A program made the position numbers and the translations under genes. Positions 23,280 through 33,701 of a stretch of DNA of 64,000 nt are shown piece by piece. The notes beneath the pieces were generated by a model. That model searched no databases. It was not told where the DNA came from and saw nothing but the letters and a program-made list of their open reading frames with translations. Numbering within the stretch: position 1 is the first letter of the stretch; the number at the start of each line of letters is the position of its first letter. The stretch covers positions 6,636,501 to 6,700,500 of the forward strand of contig JARWKL010000011.1 of the NCBI GenBank assembly GCA_029961685.1, given 5' to 3'. The DNA comes from Aristolochia californica. Its lineage: Eukaryota; Streptophyta; Magnoliopsida; Piperales; Aristolochiaceae.

Positions 23280-24345
23280 ATGTTCCACTGGCCTAGCCGA
23301 GGAAGGTGAATCCCTCTAACCATCTCAAAGGTGCTGAAGAGGTCTTGATGTAGCCCCACTTGGAGCCTAATCTTCTAAAAAATCTTCATCCAGACTTGCC
23401 ATGAAAATCCACAGTGTAAGAGGACATGTTGGACTGTCTCATCGCACTCACCACAAAGGGGACAAGAAAGATCAGGGGCGGCGAAGCCTCTTCTATGAAG
23501 GTTGTCAAAAGTAAGAATTTGTTCTCTAATGGCCGACCACACGAAAAATTTGATTTTGCTTGCCGCTGAGAGTTTCCAAGCCAGATTTGCCTTGTGCTCA
23601 TGTATACTGAAATCTTGCTATCTAATATGAGAGTAACCAGAAGTAACAATGAATCGGCCATTAATGCAAGGCTTCCAAGTCAACTTATCAATTGAATGCT
23701 TTTGGATAATAGAGCTGTTGAGTCTGGTAAGGAGAGAGCAAAAAGTCGACGATTCCTCATCATTTAGTCTCCGGAAGAATAGGAGACTCCATGACTGATG
23801 TCTCCATCCATCAACCACAAAGTAAGAGAGGTCTCTAGCCACCCTATGCAGCCCCAGGAAGTCCTCTGAGAGGGATCAGGGGCCACACCATTCATCCGAC
23901 TAGAAAAGTAGGGTCCTTCCATTGCCCGTGTGAAACAAGGTAGCATCTTTGAATACTAGAAGGAGCTTAAAAATTGATTTCCATAGCGGGGATAGGAGGT
24001 GAGCGACGCCACCCTTTCTCCACTAGGCACCCAAAAATTGAAGGTAGAATTTGACCATATTCCTCCATAAAACTGTTATGCTTGTTGTTGAAGTTCCAAA
24101 TCCATTTGAGCATAAGAGCTTTGTTCATATCCCTAGTAGGTCGGATGCCTAATCCTTCCCTATTATGAGGCATGCAAATATCCTTCCAACTAACCAAATA
24201 GTATCTGAAGGTGTCTTCTGATCCTCTCCAGAGAAATCGCCAACGGATGACATCAATTTTGGAGCATATGGAGGCGCTCAACATGGTGCCTCCTCCAATC
24301 CCTGGTTGTAAAGGGAGGGCCCCACTAATTTTTAATTCCTTTTTT
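23280..24345 (-). pseudogene. L1-type LINE fragment, second copy
   Basis: It corresponds almost base for base to 9960-10985. Minus-strand frames include KLTWKPCINGRFIVTSGYS (zf-RVT, 23618-23842) and, in 23967-24407, LPLQPGIGGGTML and IRWRFLWRGSED. Its 3' part (RNase H and poly(A)) is missing, replaced at 23280 by Harbinger sequence. It is in the same place relative to gypsy pol as the first copy, so the two blocks descend from one duplicated LINE-in-gypsy structure. Confidence 0.85.
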
Positions 24346-24349
24346 TCTG

Positions 24350-25379
24350 AAATATAAGCACATTTATTCAAAAAAAGAAGCAACATTTGACCGCCTAAAA
24401 AAGGCAATGACCACCATCCCTATGCTAGCCATACTGGATTTCTCCAACATTTTTACTCTCGAGACTGACATCTCAAGGAAAGGCATCAGAGTCGTACTCA
24501 TGCAAGAAGGGAGACCCATCGCATACTTAAGCCAAGCATTGTCAAATAGAGCATGATTAAAATCAGTCTATGAGAGGAGCTCATGGCTTGGTGTTAGCCG
24601 TCCAAAAATGGAGACACTGTCTCATGGGGTGGCACTTCATCATCAAAATGGATCAACGAAGTTTGCGTTCCTTATGGACCAACGGTTGGTGGCGGAAGAA
24701 CAACAAAAGTGGGTAACCAAACTCTTGGGTTTTGACTTCGAAATTCAATACAAGCTTACCCGTGATAGCAAAGTGGCTAATGCAAAATCCCGAAAAGAGG
24801 GTTCTCTCACAATTTCTGCTATCTCCTTTGCATGTTTCACTGGATTCGAGGAACGAGAACAAGAGATTAAGCAAGATGACGGCCTCCGAAAGATCCAGCA
24901 GGACTTGTTGGTAGACCACTCCAGCCATCCTTAGTACATGTTAATGGTTGTTTGATGTTCAAGAACCGCCTCGTCCTTCCTCCTTCGTCAACATGCATTC
25001 CACACATAGTCGAGGAATTTCACTCCACCCCCTCAGGTGGCCATTCAAGATACCTTCACAACTATAAGAAGCTCGCCAGTGTGGTACATTGGACAGGTCT
25101 TAAAAGAGGCGTCCAATAGTTTGTGGAATCTTGTGAAGTTTGCCAAAGAAACAAGTACAATACCCTCACACCAGTGGGGTTGCTCCAACCTCTTCCTAGT
25201 CCTCTACAAGTGTGAGAAGACATATCCCTCAACTTCTTAGGTGGGCTCCCCAAGACTCACGACTTCAACACTATTCTAGTTGGTGTTGACTGATTGACAA
25301 AGAACAGTCATTTCTTACTCCTCGGCCATCCCTATATGGCCAAAAAAGTTAATGCCATGTTTGGCAAGGAAGTCATATG
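24350..25379 (+). pseudogene. Ty3/gypsy pol, second copy: RNase H and integrase start
   Basis: Homologous to 11028-11455 joined to 12625-13205. Frames include ETDISRKGI (about 24460), WVTKLLGFDFEIQYK (24708-24755), DDGLRKIQQDLLVDH (24878-24920) and LTKNSHFLLLGHPYMAKKVN (25294-25355). No LINE interrupts the RNase H to integrase junction, so this copy shows the empty site of the 11455-12613 LINE. It is cut at 25379 by the copia-bearing insertion. Stops and frameshifts make it non-coding. Confidence 0.85.
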
Positions 25380-25399
25380 TGTTAAGGAACATGGAATCT

Positions 25400-26780
25400 A
25401 TGTGATCCACCTGCAGGAACAGCTATTGTGGGGTGTCGTTGGGTTTATACTATCAAATATAACGTTGATGGCTTTATTGAACGGTACAAAGCTCGGCTGG
25501 TAGCAAAAGGGTATGTGCAAACTTTTGGAGTTGATGTCTTTGAGACATTCTCTCCTGTGGCCCAACTTACTTCAGTATGTATCTTAATATCTGTGGTTGT
25601 TAATAAGGGTTAGCCTCTCTTTCAACTCGATGTGAAGGATGCTTTTTTATATGGTGATCTACATGAGGAAGTGTATATGGAGCAACTTCCTGGGCATGTT
25701 GCTCAGGGGGAGACAAAAAAAGTGTGTAAGCTACAAAAGGCTATTTATGGACTTAAACAGAGTCCACGGGCCTGGTTTAAAAAGTTTAGTGATGTGGTAC
25801 TACAATTTGGGTTCTATAGGAGTCATTGTGATCATTCTATGTTAAAGGAAGATTGGTGTGGTGATTTTGGTTGTCTATGTGGATGACATTGTGTTATCTG
25901 GTGATGATCTTGATGGTATTATAGAAGTTAAACAATATATGGCCACATATTTTTAGATAAAGGATTTGGGCTCTCTCAAGTACTTCTTTGGCATTGAAGT
26001 CACTCGTAGCAAGCGAGGTATTGTTCTTTCTCAGAGAAAATATATATTGGATATGTTACAGGAGTATGGTTTATTAGGTGCTAAACCTATAGACACCCCC
26101 ATGGAAGTTAATCATAATCTACATGACACCCAGGGCCCTACAATCAAGGATAAAACTCAATACCGACGGTTAGTAGGTAAACTAATCTATGCTACAGTTA
26201 CCAGGCCGGATATTTCATTTGTTATGGAGTTGTGAGCCAGTTCATGGAAAATCCTCAAAAAGTCCATTTAGAAGCTGCTCAGAGGATTTTGAAGTACTTG
26301 AAGGGTGCACTCACTTGGAAAAGGTCTTCTGTATACTCATAATGGGAAAATTGATGTACTTGGGTATTCTGATGCTGATTATGCTGGGTGTAAGATGGAT
26401 AGACGTACTACATCAGGCTACAATTGTTTTGTTGGAGGCAACTTGATTAGTTAGAAAAATAAGAAACAAATAGTTATGGCTAGGTCCAGTGCAGAGGCCG
26501 AGTATCAAGCAATGGCTCATACAGTTAGTGAGCTTATGTAGATTAAGTCTGTGCTTCTTGAGTTTGGTTTTATGTTACCTGACCCTATGGTTATGAGTTT
26601 GGTTTTTATTGCCAGCAACCCTGTATTCCATGAGAGAACGAAACATATAGAGGTTGACTGCCACTTCATTAGAGATGCAGTTATGTAGGGGAAGGTGGTA
26701 ACTTCGTATGTAAAGTCTTCAGACTAGTTAAGAGATATATTTACCAAGCCTTCGGGGAAATGTATCCTTTAGTGACAAGC
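25400..26780 (+). pseudogene. Ty1/copia reverse transcriptase and RNase H
   Basis: Successive frames read CRWVYTIKYNVDGFIERYKA and RLVAKGYVQTFGVD (25428-25560), LDVKDAFLYGDLHEEVYMEQ (25629-25690), YGLKQSPRAWFKKF (25748-25790), VVYVDDIVLSGDD (25868-25905), FFGIEVTRSKRGIVLSQRKY (25984-26043) and YRRLVGKLIYATVTRPDISF (26161-26220). The RNase H motif ARSSAEAEYQAMA is at about 26480-26518, ending near DIFTKP (about 26733). This is the complete order of copia RT-RNase H. At least four stops or shifts interrupt it. It reads on the plus strand within the 25380-27446 insertion. Confidence 0.92.
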
Positions 26781-27169
26781 TGAGATTGTTTGATATCTAC
26801 TCTCCAACTTGAGGGGGAGTATTAAAATACAAGTTCAAGGGTATTTTGGTCATTTATTATATTTTCAATATTAAATTTTTCTCTTATAGTATGGCTATTA
26901 GATAGGGAATGTCTTATTTTATCTCTAGTTAATTTTTCATTCAATTTAGACATGTATTTTAGGAGATATGTAATTTTGAGTATTGAAGGGCATTTTTGTC
27001 CTATTATAAAATTTCACTTAAACCCTGATTATAAAGAAGAAAGAAGGGCCTTTCTGGCTTGGATTCCAAGGCAGCAAAGCTGCCTCTCTTCCAGAAATCC
27101 ATTTTCTCTTCTATTTTCTCCCCAAATCACCTATTTTTCATTGTATCAGAGCAGGTACTCATATGTGGG

Positions 27170-27320
27170 CCTACACCTAAAAACTATCTACTTGTAGAGC
27201 CACAAAAGAGGTCTACACTAAAAACTATCCACTTGTAGAGCCACAAAAGAGGGCCTACACCTAAACTGCCTACTCCTAAATTATCCACTTGTAGAGCCAC
27301 AAAAGATGGTCTACACGTGA
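27170..27320 (+). repeat. Short tandem repeats within the LTR insertion
   Basis: The phrase CTTGTAGAGCCACAAAAGA occurs three times at about 27190, 27231 and 27289, each followed by a GTCTACAC- or CCTACAC-like run. This is a small tandem array just before the purine tract of the terminal LTR. Confidence 0.75.
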
Positions 27321-27446
27321 GGGGAAATGTTAAGGAATAGTCCCACATAGATTAGTGAGTACAAAGATCTTGAGTTTATTAGTTGGGAAAGAGGTTTCCT
27401 AAGTTGACTAGTCATTTTGGGATAGGACCTTGGACCCAATTTAACA

Positions 27447-28305
27447 ATATGCCTACATGGGTTCTCACAAACTGTTCATCAGCTACTTCTGGAAATAACT
27501 TTTCAAGTACTCTAATACTGAACTTCGCATGAGCGCCGCCTATCATCCTCAGATAGACTGGCAAACTAAAGTAGTAAACCGCTGTTTGGCAACCTATCTC
27601 TGATGTTTCCTGGGGGACCATCCTAAATCCTTGCTCAAATGGACCCAGTGGACTGAACTTTGGTACAATACCACTTATCACCAAGCTGCAAGGATGACAC
27701 CATTCAAAGCTCTCTACAGGAGGGACACTCCCTCCTTTCTCAAGTTCTCGGATTCCACATCTGGTAGATGAAGTTAATTAACACCTCTACGAGCAAGACA
27801 ACATCCTGCTGGAACTTAAAAACCAATCTCGACAAGGGTCAATGCAGAATAAAGTCATATGCCAATCGCACAGCTGAGAAGTTCAATTCCAGGAAGATGA
27901 CTTTGTCTACCTCACACTCCAGTCCTATTGACTCAAGTCCTTGGCTACCAAACCCAATGAAAAGCTCATTCCATGATTCTATGTACCCTATCAAGTGCTG
28001 GAAACAATTGGTGCAGTAGCCTACCGGTTAGACCTCCCACCTTACTCCAAAATCCACCCAGACTCCCATGTCAACCTGCTCAAGAAGTCCACAACTGCCC
28101 CACCTTCCTGCTAGCCATTGCCAGCTTGCCTCACAGAAATCTAACCCTCTCTGTCAAGCCCGCCCATGTCCTCAATACTTGGCAACTCCCTTGCTGGACC
28201 ATTGTGGTATTAATCCAATGGCTGGACCTTTCAGACTTCGAAGCCACTTGTAAACCATATCATGTTATCCAGTCCCAATTGCCTTCCTTCCGATAGAAGA
28301 GAAGC
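27447..28305 (+). pseudogene. Ty3/gypsy pol, second copy: integrase end and chromodomain
   Basis: Homologous to 13206-13990. It resumes exactly where the copia-bearing insertion ended (CCTACATGGGTT). Frames cover the integrase tail and end with the chromodomain-like IQWLDLSDFEATC (about 28215-28255). One block here (about 27795-27890) is missing from the first copy near 13550, so each copy has its own deletions. At 28305 the similarity to the first copy stops and Harbinger copy B begins. Confidence 0.8.
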
Positions 28306-28835
28306 CATTGCACCTAATTGGACTGCATCACTCTCCACCAAGCTCGCCACCCGAATTATCATCTTCCAAGTCAAATAAATCATTGTAATCCTCTTCACAT
28401 ATATAATTGTGCAATATGCAATAAACAATTATAATTTTTGTCTGGATATTAAAAGAAAATGGAGGAGCACCTTTCAACATTAGAAATCGAGATTTTAAAA
28501 CACCAAAAGTTTGCTCAATAGTATTTCGCAAAGATGAGTGTCTTCGGTTGAATAATTCTTTTTTATTTCTAGGAATATTATCTCCAAATTCTTACAGATG
28601 ATACCGAGTTCCTCGATATGGAACAAAAAATCCCACTTGATTAGGCTCGTACCGTTCAAACCCTTTTTGCGTGGTCTCTTCCTCTTTTGCCTCTCATCTT
28701 CTTCTTTCTTCCTCTCGCTCTCCATTTCTTCCTCTAACTGTAAACTCATCTGCGGTGCCAACACAAACCGAACAAAATGCAAGTTAAGACTTGCTCGTTA
28801 AGGTGGTTCCAGTGGTTCATGTTCCACTGGACAGA
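28306..28835 (-). pseudogene. PIF/Harbinger transposase remnant, copy B
   Basis: The minus-strand frame at 28328-28531 carries RNTIEQTFGVLKSRFLMLKG, KIIIVYCILHNYICEED and an acidic tail (DLFDLEDD), the C-terminal end of a Harbinger-type DDE transposase. Only the last part of the usual 350-400 residues is present. Next on the minus strand upstream, 28495-28782 is highly charged (KKEEDERQKRKRPRKK). The segment repeats 22690-23279 directly, so the 5-kb gypsy/LINE/copia block lies between two copies. Confidence 0.75.
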
Positions 28836-29225
28836 GATGAGGGACTGGAACTTCATGCAGATACTGATTTGTGGCTGGTCTTCAACTCTTCCAAGCACCC
28901 CATCTGCTTCCAGAACCAATTTTAAACACTTCAGTAGTCAAAATTGAATCATTAGAGTGAAAAAGAAAGACGATGGACCATGTAATCAAGACGATCGAAG
29001 TTGGAAAGAATGGGTTCTTCCCTGAAAAGCATATCGGCAGAGGCGATGGTATTATGGAAGAGGGTTAAGCTGATAAGACTTAATAATTAAGGGAGAAATG
29101 GAGGATTCTTTATGATCACAGTGGAATGTTCATTGGCTGTGGGGGAAGTCGAGAGAGATGTAATCAGTAACAAACGTGGCATAGAACATGGAGCAAGGGA
29201 TGCCATGTTTAATTTATTACATATT
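28836..29225. other. Intergenic DNA before the tRNA-Ser satellite
   Basis: No gene, LTR or repeat is recognisable. Composition becomes AT-rich at the right end as the satellite starts. Confidence 0.35.
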
Positions 29226-29592
29226 ACAAAAAATTATTTAACGAAATGCTCGATTTACATAAAACGTAAATAGTGTAAAACCCTGTCGGTGTTCAAATCG
29301 AGCATAATGAATATTTCACCGTTTTACCACACGGTTATATTATTAGTTAGTCATACTCGTTTCATAGATAGGATATTTGACTAATATTTTTTTAAGAAAG
29401 AAATATAAAATTAAGTTTAGGCTAAACCGGATTAGATATGTAATATTATAATTAATATAAAATTAAAAACTCATATGCATGCATCATTGAATATTGAATA
29501 CTTTCGTGGACATCGGTTTTCAACATTCAACTTTGCAACCTCCTTAGAGACAAAATGAAGATATTAATTAAAATAGCATAAAATAAAAAAAG

Positions 29593-29663
29593 CATTGACT
29601 CAGCTCGTAGGGAAACCCTATATATTTAGCAAGTACACGCTTTAATCACTCGGCCAATGCGAC
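29593..29663 (-). pseudogene. tRNA-Ser(GCU)-like unit 1, degenerate
   Basis: The minus strand carries the 5' half (GGCCGAGTG D-arm start) and a TTGCTAAAT anticodon-loop region, but about 10 bases of the T-arm are deleted (71 nt instead of 82). It is not expected to work. Confidence 0.7.
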
Positions 29664-29791
29664 TTGGTGAAAGGAAACCAATCGAAATCAAGCGCTAACT
29701 CCCATTTCTATTTCTTATTGAATTAACCGATCAACTTTATATCGGACATTTATTTTCAACTTCATAATTATTCACAACTAATTTTGACATA

Positions 29792-29796
<5 letters not shown>

Positions 29797-29881
<85 letters not shown>
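29797..29881 (+). repeat. (ATT)n microsatellite
   Basis: About 28 uninterrupted ATT/TTA units, inside the first, enlarged monomer of the tRNA-Ser array. Confidence 0.97.
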
Positions 29882-29883
<2 letters not shown>

Positions 29884-30391
29884 TATGTTATGAGAATCAA
29901 TCCCACTACTTCTAGCCCGAGTATTTCCACGCTTGAAGAAGAAAACCTAGGGCGTATTGATCAAATCATTTGTTTAGTGTTGGATGTAGTTTTTCCTCCG
30001 GGCAATATGCCTAATATTTAGAACGCTTTGGTAGTTAGCCAAATCCTCCATTAACATAAAACACATTACAATAATGTAAAACCCTGTCATCTTCAAATAA
30101 AACATAATGAATGTTTCATCGTTTCACCACACAGTTATATTCTTAATTAGTCATACTCGTTTATAAATAGGATGTTATTCTATCTGACCAATATGTTTTT
30201 CAATAAAGAAAATATAAAATTTAGTTTAAGCTAAACCGAAGTAGATATGTAGTGATGTAATATAAAATTAAAAACTTGCAAAAGTGCAACGTGGAATACT
30301 GTATATTATCATAGACATCGGTTTTCAATGTTCAACTATGCAACCTCCCTAGAGGCGAAACAAAGATATTAATTAAAATAGAAAAAAAAAG

Positions 30392-30471
30392 CATCACCTA
30401 AGAGATTCGAACTCTCACTAGAAACCTCATGAAGTTAGCTGGTAGAAGCCTTAACCATAAGTCAAGGTGAC
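30392..30471 (-). pseudogene. tRNA-Ser-like unit 2, degenerate
   Basis: The T-loop sequence TTCGAATCTC is kept on the minus strand, but the anticodon arm and the 5' half have several changes. Confidence 0.65.
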
Positions 30472-30884
30472 TTGATGAAAGCAAAACAATCAACTTATTT
30501 AATATTTAAAAAAATGAATTAACCAAATCCTCTATTAACACAAAAAACATTACAATAATGTAAAACTTTGTGGTCCTTAAATCAAACATAATGAATGTTT
30601 TATAGTTTCACCACATGGTTATATTCTTAATTAGTCATGCTTGTCTCATATGTCGGATGTTATTCTATTTGACCAATAAATTTTTTTCAAGAAAGAAAAT
30701 ATAAAATTTAGTTTAAACTAAAACAGATAAGATATGTAGTGTTATAATCAATATAAAATAAAAAAAAATCGCATGCGTGCAACGTGGAATAATGTATACT
30801 CTAGTGTACTTTAGTTTTCAACGTTCAAATTTGCAACCTCCCTAGAGGCAAAGCGAATATATTACTTAAAAAGATTAAAATGAG

Positions 30885-30966
30885 TGTCGCTTGATAGATT
30901 CGAAATCTCGTAGGGAAACCCCATGTACTTAGCAGGCACACACCTAAACCATTTGGCTAAAGTGAT
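30885..30966 (-). pseudogene. tRNA-Ser(GCU)-like unit 3
   Basis: 82 nt. The anticodon loop CTGCTAA (GCT) and TTCGAATC are kept. The acceptor stem and D arm carry substitutions that break pairs. Confidence 0.7.
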
Positions 30967-31375
30967 TTGGTAAAAAGAAAATAATCAACTTATTACAAAT
31001 TTAATTTTTTAAAAAAATACGAGTTTCCATTAACACAAAATGTATTACGATTAAGTAAAACCTTGTCATCTTCAAATATGGCATAATGAATGTTTCACTG
31101 ATTCACCACACGTTTATATTCTTAATTAGTTTTACTCATTTCATAGATTGGATATTATTCTATATGAGTAATAAATTTATTTCAAGAAAGAAAATATAAA
31201 ATTTAGTTTAACCTAAACTGGATTAGAAATGTAGTGTTATAATTAATATAAAATTAAAAACTCGCATGTGTACAACAAGGAATAATGTATACTATCGTGG
31301 ATTCAACGTTCAACTTTGCAACCTCCTTAGAGGCGAAGCGAATATATTACTTAAAAAAGAATAGAATAAAAAAAG

Positions 31376-31457
31376 CGTCACCTGAGAGATTCAAACTCCT
31401 GCAAGAAAACCCCATGTACTTAGCAAGCACACGCCTTAACCACTCGGCCAAAACAAC
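31376..31457 (-). pseudogene. tRNA-Ser(GCU)-like unit 4, best preserved
   Basis: 82 nt, the normal size for this tRNA. On the minus strand it has GGCCGAGTGGTTAAGGCGTG, anticodon loop TTGCTAA (GCT) and T-loop TTTGAATC. That last has one C-to-T change in the internal B box. The acceptor stem can still pair if G-U pairs are allowed. It could be a transcribed or recently dead tRNA-Ser; a covariance-model scan would decide. Confidence 0.7.
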
Positions 31458-31792
31458 TTGGTGAAAGGAAAACAATCAAATTATTACATATTTAAAAATT
31501 AAAAAATTGTGAGTTCACCAAATACTCCATTAAAACAAAACACATGACGATAAAGTAAAACATATCGTCTTCAAATCGAGCATAATGAATGTTTCATTGT
31601 TTCACCACATGTTTATATTCTTAATTAGTCATACTCATTTCATAGATTAGATTTTAGCCTATCTGACCAATAATTTTTTTCAAGAAAGAAAATATAAAAT
31701 TTAGTTTAAGTTAAACTGAATTAGATATGTAGTGTTATAATTAATATAAAATTAAAAACTTATATGTGTGCAATGCGGAATACTCTATACTA

Positions 31793-32090
31793 TCAACTAT
31801 CAGGTGGCCAAGTAGAGAAAACAACCAAGCAGAGCAAATTAAATGAAAGGTTTAGAAACATCTTGTCTAAGTATTCAATTCACAGAGACAAGATTCTAGG
31901 TAAGAAGATTAAGATTGTTGTTGCGTGGTTAAAACAAAAGAAAAAACTAGCAGCAAATTTACACAGGGCAAGGGAATCCATACACTCAGTAAAAGGACCA
32001 GATAAAACAAAACTACTTCCTGAAGTAATGGCTATTTTGGTGAATAGGTTGTGGATTGGCAATAAATGAATAAGCTAAAAATTGTTTGAA
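31793..32090 (+). other. Insert in the satellite with a ~90-codon open frame
   Basis: Between 31793 and 32090 the satellite is replaced by non-satellite DNA of normal codon appearance. The frame (31764-32069) reads through from satellite into the insert and ends TAA/TGA-like at 32067. Its product would be Lys-rich (KSKLNERFRNILSK, then AWLKQKKKLAANLHRARESI) and ends VNRLWIGNK. I do not recognise the family. Helix-rich basic composition suggests a piece of a cellular exon. Satellite sequence resumes with TGTGGACTTCGGTTTTCAAC. A captured gene fragment is the simplest view. Confidence 0.45.
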
Positions 32091-32184
32091 TTTTTTTTGT
32101 GGACTTCGGTTTTCAACGCTCAACTTTGTAACCTCCCTATAGGCGAAACAAAGATATTACTTAAATAAAGAATAAAATAAAGAT

Positions 32185-32266
32185 CGTCGCCTGAGAGATT
32201 TGAACACTTGTGGGAAAACCCCATGTACTTAGTAGACACATGACTTAACCACTTAGCCAAAGTGAC
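32185..32266 (-). pseudogene. tRNA-Ser-like unit 5
   Basis: 82 nt with intact overall layout. The anticodon loop is changed from CTGCTAA to CTACTAA, and the T-loop is altered, so it is not a standard tRNA-Ser(GCU). Confidence 0.65.
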
Positions 32267-32684
32267 TTGTGAAAGGAAAACAATAAAATTATTTAATATT
32301 TTTTTAAAATGAATTAATCAAATCCTCCATTAACACAAAATGCATTACGATAATGTAAAACTTTGTGGTCCTCAAATCGAACATAATGAATGTTTCACTG
32401 TTTCACCACATGGTTATATTCTTAATTAGTCATGCTCGTTTCATATGTCGGATGTTACTCTATATGACCAATAAATTTTTTTCAAGAAAGAAAATATAAA
32501 ATTTAGTTTAAGCTAAAACGGATTTGATATGTAGTGTTATATTTAATATAAAATTAAAAACTCACATGCGTGCAACGTGGAATAATGTATACTATCGTGG
32601 ACTTCGGTTTTCAACGTTCAACTTTGCAACCTCCCTAGAGGCAAAGCTAAGATATTACTTTAAAAAGAATAAAATAAAATAAAA

Positions 32685-32749
32685 CGTCACATGAGAGATT
32701 CAAACTCTTGCAGGGAAACCCCATGTACTTAGCAAGCACACGCCTTAAC
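32685..32749 (-). pseudogene. tRNA-Ser(GCU)-like unit 6, cut by a TRIM insertion
   Basis: The 3' two thirds (anticodon loop TTGCTAA through the acceptor 3' strand) are present. The 5' part is interrupted at 32750, where the TRIM LTR begins TGTCAGAG. Confidence 0.7.
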
Positions 32750-33175
32750 TGTCAGAGTGGTTCCGTCCAATCTTGTAGGTGGTAGCTTTCTGCACCTAAC
32801 AGATAGGTCTCTTGAGTTGTATTGGCTAACCGTTGTCATGTTATCAGAGCTGGGCATGCCACATCCCGCATTCGAATCCCGTGAGAGGCGGTCAAGAATG
32901 GGTGGGGTGGGTGTCAGAATGGTTCCGTCCACTCTTGTAAGCGGTAGCTTTCTACACCTAACAGATCGGTCTCTTGAGTTGTATTGGCTAATCGTTGTCA
33001 TGGTATCAGAGTTGGGCACGCCATGTCCTGTGTTCGAATCCCGTGTGAGACGGCTCCAGAATAGGCGGGGTAGGTGTCAGAGCTAGGTGGTTCCGGTCCA
33101 CCTGGGTTAGGTACTTGGCTTTCCGCACCTTAAATGACTAGTCTTTTCGGGTTGTATTAGCTAGGTATCTGACTA
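32750..33175 (+). mobile_element. TRIM element with three tandem short LTRs
   Basis: Two 89-bp LTR copies, 32750-32838 and 32912-33000, begin TGTCAGA and end TTGTCA. Each is followed directly by a tRNA-initiator-Met primer-binding site (TGTTATCAGAGC at 32839, TGGTATCAGAGT at 33001) and then by only about 73 bp of internal sequence ending in a G-rich tract. A third, diverged LTR begins at 33075. LTRs of about 90 bp and no coding sequence define a terminal-repeat retrotransposon in miniature. The shared-LTR tandem form is known for TRIMs. It is inserted in satellite unit 6 and reads on the plus strand. Confidence 0.8.
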
Positions 33176-33232
33176 AAAACTCTGAAGTTAAGCAAACCTG
33201 GGCGAGAGTAATCTTAGGATGGGTGACCTCCT
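33176..33232 (+). pseudogene. 5S rRNA fragment
   Basis: The run from AACTCTGAAGTTAAGC through GGGCGAGAGTAATCTTAGG to ATGGGTGACCTCCT matches the middle and 3' part of plant 5S rRNA, including the internal control region for RNA polymerase III, with a few changes. The 5' third and the last about 20 bases are absent. It abuts the third TRIM LTR. Cassandra-type TRIMs carry 5S sequence in their LTRs, so this may be a Cassandra remnant. An independent 5S insertion is the alternative. Confidence 0.75.
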
Positions 33233-33233
33233 C

Positions 33234-33285
33234 GAAATCCCATGTACTTAGAAGGCACACGCCTTAACCAGTTGGTGAAAGCGAC
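33234..33285 (-). pseudogene. tRNA-Ser-like unit 7, partial
   Basis: The 5' half to the variable arm is present. The T-arm and acceptor 3' strand are lost at the 5S junction. Together with unit 6 it may be the other side of one monomer split by the TRIM. Confidence 0.6.
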
Positions 33286-33701
33286 TTGATGAAAGCAAAC
33301 AATCAATTTATTAATATTTAAAACTAAAAAAATGTGAGTGAACCAAATCCTTCATTAACGCAAAAAATATTTCGATAATGTAAAACCTTGTCGTCCTCAA
33401 ATCGAACATAATGAATGTTTCCATGTTTAACCACACGGATATATTCTTAATTAGTCATACTTGTCTCATAGATATTATGTTATTCAATATGACCATTTTT
33501 TTTCAAGAAAGAAAATAAAAAAATTAGTTTAACCTAAACCAGATTAGTTATGAAGTGTTATATTATATAAAATTAAAAACTTGCATGTGTGCACCGTTGA
33601 GTACTATACACTATCGTGGACTTCCATTTTCAACGTTTAACTTTACAACCGTCCTAGAGGGGAAGCGGATATATTAATTAAAATAGAATAAAAAAAAAGA
33701 G

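Larger units (their letters stand above)
25380..27446 (+). mobile_element. Composite copia-bearing LTR insertion with ATATG target duplication
   Basis: The 5-bp repeat ATATG flanks the insert (25375-25379 and 27447-27451). The inserted DNA starts TGTTAAGGAA and ends TTTAACA. The right-hand LTR is 27328-27446 (119 bp) behind the purine tract GTGAGGGGAAA. Only about 10 bp of the matching left LTR remains, after which copia pol begins at once, so a deletion removed the rest plus gag, protease and integrase. A separate copia polypurine tract and LTR start lie at about 26808-26825 (TTGAGGGGGAG then TATTAAAAT), and a tRNA-Met-type primer site (TGTATCAGAGCA) at 27142. At least two LTR elements are therefore joined here. 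Confidence 0.75.

Noticed and set aside
32729..33086. ORFs of about 100 codons on both strands in the TRIM region
   Set aside because: They span two LTR copies, and the internal amino-acid repetition only reflects the duplicated DNA.
33176..33232. A functional 5S rRNA gene
   Set aside because: Only about half of the 120-nt gene is present, with changes, and there is no Pol III terminator in place.
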